Assembly (NCBI RefSeq): GCF_000203795.2
Contig: NW_006281112.1
Location: 1-64,000, forward strand
DNA from: Batrachochytrium dendrobatidis JAM81
Lineage: Eukaryota; Chytridiomycota; Chytridiomycetes; Rhizophydiales
Direction: 5' to 3'
DNA: 64,000 bases
Shown here: piece after piece, positions 12,511 through 20,888 of the stretch
Numbering within the stretch: the stretch's first letter is position 1
Layout of the letters: each line of letters starts with the position of its first letter
Made by a program: the position numbers and the translations under genes
Notes under the pieces: generated by a model
Database searches by the model: none
What the model saw: the letters and a program-made list of their open reading frames with translations, nothing else
What the model was told of the DNA's origin: nothing

Positions 12511-12594
12511 TGTCACATGACTTTGATTTCAGTCACGTGAAAATATCACTTTTGACATCAACTCGTTGAAATCGCACCCAAAAGCATTCCAACC
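12511..12594. promoter_or_regulatory. 84-bp bidirectional promoter CTF18/ULS1 with CACATG and CACGTG sites
   Basis: The two start codons (12510 minus, 12595 plus) face away from each other across only 84 bp. Inside lie TCACATGAC (12513-12521) and TCACGTGA (12533-12540), 11 bp apart. CACGTG is the core bound by bHLH proteins such as Cbf1. The same pair recurs upstream of BUD13. Function is inferred. Confidence 0.5.
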
Positions 12595-15500
12595 ATGCAG
12601 CCATTTCATCAAGATCCAACCGTCCGTGTGCATGATTGGGTATGGGACACCGATGATACTGACGATTCAACCGACACCAATCATGTACTTCTAGTTTCCA
12701 AAAACCCTGATGCCAACCATACTACAACTCCTGTGGAAATAGACTTGAGCTGCAATACAGACAATTATGACTACGATAGCAGCGAGACTAGTCCATTTGA
12801 TTATTTTACCAGTTACGACGATCAGACAGTACTGGAGCTTAATATTCCAGAAATAACTGCCAACAATGACGAAGAGCTGGCTCGTAAATTACAAACAGAA
12901 TTTGATGAGGAGCTTATGCATGCTGAGCTCATTGCTGGTCCTTCTATACATGTTAGTACTATAGATACAGATAGAGAGTTGGCTATGAAGCTGTTCAAGG
13001 AGCTCAATGGTCCTCAACGCTTTGAAAACAGCGATGAATTCATTGAAAAAAGAAAACAAGAAAAGGCAGATGAGCAGCTTGCTCGTATGCTAATGGAACA
13101 GGAACGAAATGAAATGCCATCTCGACTAGACTCTCGAGCATCTGCCAAAATTCAATCTCGACTCTCAACATTACCATCAACATTTTTGCATCCTTCAACT
13201 TTGGTCAAAAATGAACTCAACCCATCCATCAAGACTGACTATGAATCCAATTTACCTGATGCATATACGTTGGACGAATCACATCATTTAGAATGGAGCA
13301 AGTATCGTGCTCACCAAAAAGCTCTGGGTAATTTTGACGATAGAAACAACGATCCTTTTAAATTTACCTTTCCGGTGCACTCGTTGAATAATGGCAACAG
13401 TTTTGCTAAAAACTCGGCCTTTAATCGCTTTGCATCCAAATCCTCTCGGGAAACTGATGGGGCTTTTTCGACTGCAAATACCGGACTGGAATATAATGAA
13501 CCGATTGTCGTTTATGATTCTCAAGAAAGCGAGTCTAGTGATACTGGAATGAACAATCAAATATTGAAAGAGTCTCCACTTACCACTGCCAAAACTCGAG
13601 AGAATCTTCGGAAACTACTTGAAAATGTTCAACATACTACCGACGTAACTCCAGTCCATCAGCGCATGGCCACTCCTGAAAACCTTCAGATTAAATTATT
13701 AGAGCATCAAAAGCTTGGCAAGTTTTTGATATTTTAAAAAGGTTGAAGCAGAAACTAGATTAATTGATACGTTTGTTTAATTCTAGGATTAGAATGGATG
13801 CTCAAGATGGAAAATGGAACCAACAAAGGAGGAAGTATGTATTGCTGTTTGATAGTATAATTGAATGAAAAATTAACCGCATTTTTAATTCAAATGTATA
13901 GTTTTGGCAGATGACATGGTGAGCCTTTTAGTATATCTTGCAATAAAACTACTATACTCATGCCAACTGAATTACTCAAACATCACAACGGTTTTAGGGT
14001 CTTGGAAAAACAATTCAAAGTATTTCATTGATTTTATCCAATTCTCCATCCCCAGAAGATCATCGACCCACACTGATCGTCGCACCCGTTTCGCTTCTTC
14101 TCCAGGTATGCTGCTTTACACCGCATTTCACTATAAGAATTGTTTATCTTTATTGAGATTTGAAAACAGTGGCAGCAGGAGCTAGCGGACAGAGTAAAAA
14201 AAGGCACTCTCAAGGTATATTTATATTATGGATCCAAACGAAACAAAGATATTCGATTTCTTGAAAAACTTGATGTGGTTATTACATCATTTCAAGTTCT
14301 TGGTTCAGAATGGCCTGCACCAACAAAAAAATCCAAGGTTAATTTTGACAGTCACGGAGATCTTGCTAGTGATGACGAGGTACATGAAGACAAGTGTTTG
14401 GACAAGAGTTTGTTTGGACCGCTTTTCAGATTTAAATTTCATAGGTAACTTTCAATGATTTTAGATAGGATACTTTGATACGCCTTATTCTAAATTACTT
14501 TGTTGTCATTTGAATGTATGGTTACTGATCGTTCTGCTTGAATGAGTAGAGTCATTTTGGATGAAGCGCATTTTATCAAAAACAAGCGTACTCGTGCTTC
14601 TATAGCTGCATGTGAACTTCAAAGCCGATATCGATGGTGTTTAACGGGAACTCCTGTTCAAAACAATATCAGCGAACTGTACAGCTTAATTAGATTTCTT
14701 CGTATTCAAGTGTGTAGTTGTGATGTTTGATTGATCATTCTCGACATAAGATACAGTTTCTGATTCATGTGTAACTTGTTAGCCGTACTGTAAATGGCCA
14801 CAATTTCGCGAAAAGATCTTTGAACCTTTTAGTCGAGGTCAGCATTCAATAGCGATTCGCAGATTACATGCAGTAATGAAGGCCATTTGCTTACGCAGAT
14901 CAAAATCGTTTGAGTTGGATGGTAAACCCATTATTCAACTTCCTGATCGGAAAATCATTATTGATTCTGTGGAATTCACTCAACCTGAACGTGAATTTTA
15001 CGAGAGCTTGGAGAAAAAACAGCAACTGCGGTTTAATACATACTTGCGTGCTGGTACTGCCATGAAAAACTACACCAGTATTTTGTTATTGTTGTTGCGG
15101 CTACGTCAGGCATGGTGGGTACTAAATAGCCTGTGCTTTGCATGTATCGATAAACAAATTACTGTAGTTTTGAGCGCAAGTATTGCTGATATGCTAATTA
15201 GTGATTATATTTGTGAATGCAGTTGCCATCCATCGCTACTTAGTCATGACTTTGAAAAAATCGACGATGGTGCTACTGATGAGGAAAAGCAACAACGGAT
15301 AGCAAATATCATTGACACACTTCAACCGAGTATTGTTGCTCGACTTAAAGATCAGACGTTTGACGAGTGTCCTATTTGTTGTGATGCATTGCAAACGCCG
15401 GTATTTTCTCCAAATTGCGGGCATCTGTTTTGCCAGGAGTGTGTTGTTGTTTACCTTAGCTCTGGAGAAGACGCATCAACTGTTCACAATTGTCCAACTT

Positions 15501-16438
15501 GTCGAGGCGTAATGACTATGGATACTTTGGTACTTTTAAGCTCATTTCGAGCCAAATTTTTGCCTGAACAGAATAGTGGGAAAATTGACAAAGTTGTGGA
15601 TCGAAAAGGAAAAGGACCAGCATTAGAACAAACTGATAAAAATATTGAATCGGAGGAGCTAAATTTGCACAGATGGATTTCTAGCACTAAAGTTGAACGA
15701 GTCATATTTCATGTCAAAGCTATACGGATATCTCATCCTGGTGAAAAAACAATTGGTAAGTAATCTTTTATTTGATCGACTTTATAACCCTGTCTTGCCA
15801 CTTTGTACTAAACAGCCCAATAGTATTTTCACAGTTTACCAAAATGTTGGATCTGATCGAAACCCCGCTCGGCCAAAACAACATCAAGTTTACTCGAGTA
15901 AGTACAATGATTTAGGTTTTATGTTGATTTTGTTTTCAAATGGATCTGCAGTATTTACTGATGCACTAACTGGGATTTGTTAGTATGATGGATCCATGCA
16001 TGCCAAACAGCGTGATGACTCGATCAGAAGATTTCGCGACGATCCCGATATTCTTGTGATTCTTGTCAGTCTAAAATGTGGATCGCTTGGACTCAATCTT
16101 ACATGCGCCAATCGAGTTATTCTAACTGATCTATGGTGGAATCCAGCTGTAGAGAATCAGGCTATTGATCGAGCACATCGATTTGGCCAGACCAAGTAGG
16201 TTATGCATGTTTTATATTACTTGAAGTAATGACTTATACTCGTTTACATTGGTATTACAGAGATGTCATTGTTCATCGCATCATGATCAAAAACTCAGTA
16301 GAGGATAGGATTTTGGAACTTCAACAGAGAAAACAGGATATAGCCAATCAAGCTTTGGGGGAGGGTGAAACAGGTGAAATTGGAAATATGCGATTAGGAC
16401 TTGGCGATCTCATGCATCTTTTTGGAGTGGATGGTTGA
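12595..16438 (+). CDS. ULS1: SNF2-family DNA translocase with inserted RING finger (ULS1/RAD16 group)
   Basis: The model is join(12595-13717, 13787-13834, 13902-13918, 13998-14105, 14170-14444, 14550-14709, 14783-15114, 15223-15755, 15824-15897, 15984-16195, 16261-16438), 1019 aa. Motifs in order are ADDMGLGKTIQ (~392), DEAH (~527), LTGTPVQNN, a C3HC4 RING (CPIC...CGHLFCQEC...CPTCR, ~737-780), [14 protein letters not shown] and SLGLNL...[28 protein letters not shown] between the two helicase lobes marks the Rad5/Rad16/Uls1 group; no HIRAN domain is seen. Two SUMO-interaction-like stretches occur, HVLLVS (~30) and [14 protein letters not shown] (~303), which favours Uls1, a SUMO-targeted translocase/ubiquitin ligase. 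Intron 1 has a GC donor (G|GCAAGT) and exon 3 has only 17 nt. Confidence 0.88.
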
Positions 16439-16723
16439 GCTTAGAATAAACCTATCTAGTGTTTATATTTTTGAAAGAGAAACACTATGTTTTGCATAAG
16501 TGTGGTTGAAGTGGCTTTAGTTCTGTAAGATGCGGTTGATAGTCGAGTGCCACATCGACTGCTTATTTCTATGCACACAAGGCGTCGTGCACCACATTCA
16601 GTGGGTTAATCGTAGATGACTGCCATCAGTTTGTATATAAAGAGTCGGTTGATTCCGTGTGTTTCTGCAACAATCTAGCCTACTGTATTCATTATTCTGT
16701 ATTTTTTTAAATAGTAACCAAAT
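16439..16723 (+). promoter_or_regulatory. Promoter region of the 66-aa secreted peptide gene
   Basis: A strong TATA box (TATATAAA, 16634-16641) lies 90 bp upstream of the ATG at 16724. It resembles the TATA placement of the three KEP genes, although the surrounding sequence is unrelated. Such clear TATA boxes are rare before the housekeeping genes of this window. Confidence 0.5.
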
Positions 16724-16924
16724 ATGAAATTCTCCATCACCTCATGCCTCGCTATGCTCATCATCACTGCCTCTGCAGCTGTCATTCCCTCAACCGACGA
16801 CTCTAATATGTCAAGTCTTTTTGAAGCCATAACTGTTGAAAAACGATTTGACGGATCCGAATCAACCGAAGCCCATAGCAATGTACTTGATGACTTGACA
16901 CAAAAGCTTCAAGAAATGTCCTAG
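16724..16924 (+). CDS. Small secreted protein, 66 aa, single Kex2-like site
   Basis: This is a single-exon gene. Residues 1-18 are a signal peptide (MKFSITSCLAMLIITASA), followed by AVIPSTDDSN. One dibasic site VEKR near residue 41 would release a 25-residue C-terminal peptide that starts FDGSES and ends in KLQEMS. The sequence AVIP directly after the signal peptide is also found in the precursors at 19844 and 42350, which suggests a shared secretion module, but the rest is not recognisably related. Strong TATA box upstream and AATAAA at 16942. Function unknown; candidate secreted signal or effector. Confidence 0.65.
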   Translation: MKFSITSCLAMLIITASAAVIPSTDDSNMSSLFEAITVEKRFDGSESTEAHSNVLDDLTQKLQEMS

Positions 16925-17230
16925 TCTGACCCTCTTGACTCAATAAAAAGACATTCTATACTTGCAACTTTTTAAAGACTGTTTTAAAATGAATTTTAAA
17001 CTATTTTCGGTTACTTTACGGCTGATGATAGCTTAATATAAGCTTGATTGGTGCTCAATAGCATATGCTGAATTACTCGACTATTCATACTTTAACAACA
17101 CATTGATGAATAATTTGGCAGGGCCAATGGTGTGGGCAGCATTGATCCAGTGTACTCCATTCTGTTGGCTTGCAAGGTATACCTAATTTATTACAATAAG
17201 CATCATGTATGGCCGAATGGATCTATACAA

Positions 17231-17860
17231 CTAGTCCTCCAACTCGGGCATAGGTCCAATCTCTGAGATAACCTGCTGATATTTATCTGCATGCGCATCT
17301 GCAACTGTTCGCTTGAGCGCACTGTTGAAATCAGTACAGATATAAATTAAAACTGTTCAGTAATACAGGTTGAATGGACCGACATGTAAACTCACCGAAC
17401 TCGCTGGAATACCTGTTCTAGATCCGATTGAGTGATGGAAAGCAATTTGGCATAATCCTGAACAATAGCAGAGTTTTCTGAGAAGCGGGCAGCAGAGAAT
17501 ATGTTGAATACTTGAAGTGTACGAGTAGTTGATTGCAGTCGATTGCGACTATTGTTGAATATAAATCGAAAGTCGTATGAGCAAGACTAAATCGATAAAA
17601 AGACTATGTAAACCCAAAAACAACCCATACATTTCCTGCTGTTTCAAAAGAATATGTTCAAGAGTGTGAGTATCTGATAAAGAGCCAATACCAGATAGAA
17701 GCGATCCTTGCAATCCACCGTCTGCTGGCGGAGTCTCTGTTTGCATTCCATTAGCAAGATCGAGAAATTCCACATTTTGATCCGTCTTATCCTCAGGCCA
17801 TAGAACAGTTTTAACTTTTATTTTTTGAAATGGCAACTGTTTGATAAAAAGGATCGTCAT
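17231..17860 (-). CDS. KxDL-family protein (KXD1-like, BORC/BLOC-1 subunit)
   Basis: The model is complement(join(17231-17321, 17396-17548, 17631-17860)), 157 aa. After a poorly conserved N-terminus, a coiled coil begins near residue 60 (HTLEHILLKQQE), continues through NRLQSTTRTLQVFN and FSAARF, and ends in QSDLEQVFQRVRALKRTV. That last stretch matches the KxDL signature KKDLD-x-IFRRIR-x-LK. KXD1 is a small coiled-coil subunit of BLOC-1-related complexes that position lysosomes or endosomes. The length fits the family (about 150-180 aa). The assignment rests on this motif alone, so other coiled-coil trafficking subunits remain possible. It lies downstream of BUD13 on the same strand with a 152-bp gap. 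Confidence 0.6.
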
Positions 17861-18012
17861 GGCAGCTGCTGTCTCGATCCAAAACCACTTGCATGCTCTG
17901 GTTTAGATCCACGCACAAAGCATAGTCGCCAAGGCATTGCAAAAGTTGTATAAGTTTACAAATACATTTATTTAAATTTGTTCAATAAGCCTGTCAATGG
18001 CAGTCGAGTGCA

Positions 18013-19239
18013 TCACATATCTTCGGTCGACCATTTGTAAGCAGCTTCGCCTATAATAGAGCGAGAGTGCTTTTGTTGAAAATATTTTACCTCGAAACCA
18101 TTAGATCGATCCACTCCATCCCAGCGGTATCCTGGTGCAATTCCATATCGATTGGGTGCTGGAGTCGGACCTTTGTATACCTTTTTTCGTCGTCGCTTTA
18201 GTTTCCCAGATTTATCAAATGTACCATCAGCATCCTTACGAACCATAGATGCCATAGGATCTCCCCACCTATCTCTAGCCATTTGCTGATCATTCAACTG
18301 TTTGTCATCCACATAAACAGCTAAAGGTGCATTTTGTTCTTCAAGCATGCGTTTGGCTAGCTCGGCTTGCTCCTCTTGCTGAACAAGACCCTTTCCCCAT
18401 TGCATGCGTGCTTCCTCTTCAGCCTCCTTGCGACGTCGTTCGGCAAGCATTTTTGCTTTCTGTGCTGCAGGATCTACCTTTTTACCCAACTTGTCTCTGT
18501 ATATAGTGGCTGCAGTACGGCCTAGATCTTTTTCAGAAAGCTCAGACAAATAAGCTTGTCGTTTCCTGTCCTCCTGCTCGTAGTGCTGTCGAATAGCATC
18601 TCCTGTTTGTAGTCCAGCGCGTGTCCCATCTGACATGGTTTTTGTAGCATCTGTCTTTGAATCTGGTCGAGACCTTGAAGCTGGAGGTGATGACGACGGA
18701 GAAGCACGACGACTACGACGTGTAATGGCTTTATCTTCGTTGTCTGATCCAGAAGAGGGTGGTGGAGATGGTCGTCGCTGTTTCTGACTATTGGATACTC
18801 TGTCTTTAGAATCTGTTGATCTACCGCTACGACGAGATTGCGGTGAAGATGTGTGTTTTTGTAAGAGATCTGGATCCACTTTGACTTCTTGAACAGTCAC
18901 CCATCCACTGGATTCAGGAGTCTTGAAACGAGCACTAAGGTCATTGACTTCCGCTACCATGGGCTCATCATCATTTTCAAATCCAGATGCATTGTCAAAC
19001 GTACTAGAATATCGAGACTTTTTACGGGCTTGTGTTTTAGATACTGGAGTTTCCCATTCCGGATCTTCATCAATAACAACCGTAGAAGAATGCAGTGGTT
19101 GGCCTGCAAGTAGCTTGGAAGATTTTTTGGACTTTTTTTTGATATTGGTATAACCTGGTTTATTAATAGCTTGGAGTTTGGAAGAGGAAGGAGCATCCAT
19201 ATAGTGCTTTTCCAGATATGCTTTGAGAGAGTCACTCAT
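18013..19239 (-). CDS. BUD13: BUD13, RES-complex pre-mRNA splicing factor
   Basis: This is an intronless 408-aa gene. The N-terminus (MSDSLKAYLEKHYMD) and the C-terminal block are diagnostic: RAGLQTGDAIRQHYEQEDR, ATIYRDKLGKKVD, RWGDPMASMV, KGPTPAPNRYGIAPGYRWDG, VDRSNGFEVKYFQQKHSR and KWSTEDM. The middle is Arg/Ser/Pro-rich (RRSRRASPSSSPP), as in known Bud13. Bud13 joins Pml1 and Snu17/Ist3 in the RES complex, which helps activate the spliceosome and retain unspliced transcripts in the nucleus. An intronless splicing-factor gene stands out among intron-rich neighbours. Confidence 0.95.
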   Translation of the reverse strand: MSDSLKAYLEKHYMDAPSSSKLQAINKPGYTNIKKKSKKSSKLLAGQPLHSSTVVIDEDPEWETPVSKTQARKKSRYSSTFDNASGFENDDEPMVAEVNDLSARFKTPESSGWVTVQEVKVDPDLLQKHTSSPQSRRSGRSTDSKDRVSNSQKQRRPSPPPSSGSDNEDKAITRRSRRASPSSSPPASRSRPDSKTDATKTMSDGTRAGLQTGDAIRQHYEQEDRKRQAYLSELSEKDLGRTAATIYRDKLGKKVDPAAQKAKMLAERRRKEAEEEARMQWGKGLVQQEEQAELAKRMLEEQNAPLAVYVDDKQLNDQQMARDRWGDPMASMVRKDADGTFDKSGKLKRRRKKVYKGPTPAPNRYGIAPGYRWDGVDRSNGFEVKYFQQKHSRSIIGEAAYKWSTEDM

Positions 19240-19325
19240 GCTTTTCTACGGCAAATGTGAATGTATGAGATGTATTATAAATGGTTGAGCATTTTTGATA
19301 TTCAGCAGCCATTGGGTAAACCAAT

Positions 19326-19367
19326 ATTCACGTGACTATTATTGGATAAAATCAAAATCACATGACC
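19326..19367. promoter_or_regulatory. CACGTG/CACATG pair upstream of BUD13
   Basis: TTCACGTGAC (19327-19336) and TCACATGAC (19358-19366) lie about 90-125 bp upstream of the BUD13 start. The same two words occur in the CTF18/ULS1 promoter. A shared bHLH-type regulator is a reasonable inference but unproven. Confidence 0.4.
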
Positions 19368-19538
19368 AAACGATTTGAAATGGTCGCAATGTGGCAAAAA
19401 GATGGCTTCAATGGTAGCTGCACAAGTGTAGAATCAAATAGAGTTGACCATTACAATCAAGCTGGCTGGTGTAAAAATAAACTACCGTACCCTCTGCAGA
19501 ATATGCTTGCTTTTTTACAATGATTTTCAAGTGAATAC

Positions 19539-19843
19539 TTTCCAACGAGATGATGGAGCGATAGTATGTTTCAATACAAATATGCATGGACTACACAAAC
19601 ACACATTGGCTCATATCAGTACACAACGCAAATTTGGCTACAACCAGAACGCGATACAGAATTGAACCCAACACGTCTATTGGCTCACAGTGTGTATGTA
19701 TAAGCAGGTCGAAGCCATCAAGTGTATTGAACAGACAGCCAGTACACAGCTATTTTTAACCATACATCGAGTATTGTCTATAAATAGTAGTGTAGTTTAC
19801 TTGCCCCAGTTTACTGCCAATAACATACATTTAGACAACTAGA
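19539..19843 (+). promoter_or_regulatory. KEP-2 promoter block, near-identical to that of KEP-3
   Basis: Positions 19539-19798 align without gaps to 42037-42296. By eye there are two substitutions (19625-region A/G and 19677-region T/C), about 99% identity. The TATA box TATAAATA is at 19779-19786, 65 bp before the ATG. The left edge of the similarity is abrupt: before 19539 the sequence is unrelated to the KEP-3 upstream region. The 5' UTR (19799-19843) is much less alike. Confidence 0.8.
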
Positions 19844-20473
19844 ATGCAGCTCGCTGGTGCACTCATTGTAGCAGCATCAATCATCGTAGCAGTACATACC
19901 GCTGTGATTCCAATTTCAAGAAATGCAGATTTACAGAAACGATCACCGGATATGAAAGGAAAGCCTTTGATTAGCAGTCCAGATTTACAGAAGCGATCAT
20001 CGGATATGACAGCAGAATCTCTGACTGACAATCCAGATTTACAGAAGCGATCGCCGGATATGACAGCGGAATCTCTGACTGACAGTCCAGATTTACAGAA
20101 GCGATCACCGGATATGAAAGGAAAGCCTTTGATTAGCAGTCCAGATTTACAGAAGCGATCACCGGATATGACAGCAGAATCTCTGACTGACAGTCCAGAT
20201 TTACAGAAGCGATCACCGGATATGACAGCGGAATCTCTGACTGACAGTCCAGATTTACAAAAGCGATCACCGGATATGGAAGCAGAGCCTTTGATTGGCA
20301 ATTCAATCTTACGACGACGATCGGTTGAATCCAAATTTGATGTACCACATCTTGAACGTCGATCTGACTATCATCCATTGTTTAATTGGAGACCACCTAG
20401 AGCCTGGCCCGTGTTTAACCCATTTTTTGGTGGTAGATTTGGCTTCGGTGGATTTGGTGGTCGTGGTTATTAA
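19844..20473 (+). CDS. Secreted Kex2-processed repeat protein (KEP-2), 209 aa, seven repeat units
   Basis: This is a single-exon gene. The signal peptide spans residues 1-20, then AVIPISRNADLQKR. Residues 34-159 are seven 18-residue units of the form SPDM-x6-S/N-PDLQKR, the last ending RRR. Complete Kex2-type cleavage would release seven 15- to 16-residue acidic peptides in at least four variants, for example SPDMTAESLTDSPDLQ and SPDMKGKPLISSPDLQ. Residues 160-173 are SVESKFDVPHLERR, shared with KEP-1, and the last 36 residues are a Pro/Phe/Gly-rich peptide ending GFGGFGGRGY. The layout meets the definition of fungal KEP proteins, the group that includes alpha-type pheromone and dikaritin precursors. 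The actual role is unknown. AATAAA-type signals follow at about 20505. Confidence 0.85.
   Translation: MQLAGALIVAASIIVAVHTAVIPISRNADLQKRSPDMKGKPLISSPDLQKRSSDMTAESLTDNPDLQKRSPDMTAESLTDSPDLQKRSPDMKGKPLISSPDLQKRSPDMTAESLTDSPDLQKRSPDMTAESLTDSPDLQKRSPDMEAEPLIGNSILRRRSVESKFDVPHLERRSDYHPLFNWRPPRAWPVFNPFFGGRFGFGGFGGRGY
19943..20320 (+). repeat. Seven in-frame 54-bp tandem repeats
   Basis: Each unit encodes one Ser-start, KR-end peptide. By sequence the units fall in the order A-B-B-A-B-B-C, where A carries KGKPLIS, B carries TAESLTD and C carries EAEPLIGN. Nucleotide identity between like units is almost complete, so a 162-bp three-unit block seems to have duplicated recently. Confidence 0.85.
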
Positions 20474-20521
20474 ATTCCAGATACGAAATAACTGGACAGT
20501 TAAAATAAACTAATAAATTAT

Positions 20522-20680
20522 TGCAGTTGCATTCACGCAGAATAAAGCGTTAAATAAGAGTTGAAGCGATAAACAGTCTCATGAACATTACTAAAGAATT
20601 AAGTTTACTTGTCAATTTGCAATAGGAAAACTGACTATTCAACTATTATCTATTCAAAGCAAAATGGACTTGACAATACA
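20522..20680. repeat. Repeat-like 3' flank of KEP-2
   Basis: It starts about 50 bp after the stop codon with TTGCATTCACGCAGAATAAAG, similar to the terminus words at 856 and 42745. It then holds the words ttaaataagagttg, aacagtctcatgaa and acttgtcaattt, in an order resembling the repeat at 57726 and the flank of KEP-3. The similarity is weak and fades toward 20680. Confidence 0.35.
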
Positions 20681-20888
20681 TTGGCTCAAATTGTTGAAGT
20701 TGAGAATTTGTCTTTACTGCTGAAGATTCACAACTCTTCAAGTTATCATCTCAAGATTTGATTCTTGTATTGACCAAATTACTGTCTGTCGCTATATACT
20801 GCCCTTGGCTGCTCTTTCAGTATACACATTGAATCAACGGTTGTAGCAGTTGTTAAACCAATACATCAGCACAGTATTTCCTTTCAAG

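Noticed and set aside
19444..19665. Possible small gene sharing a 40-residue C-terminus with an open frame at 41903-42163
   Set aside because: The shared part lies entirely in the duplicated promoter block upstream of KEP-2 and KEP-3. The frames start in unrelated sequence, and the identity reflects duplicated DNA, not coding.
19943..20320. CRISPR-like regularly spaced repeats
   Set aside because: The repeats are contiguous, in frame and coding, without unique spacers, in a eukaryotic intron-rich context.
19831..20334. Long antisense open frame with repeats over KEP-2
   Set aside because: It is the mirror of the 54-bp repeats, has no signal or domain and runs against a well-supported sense gene with TATA box and signal peptide.
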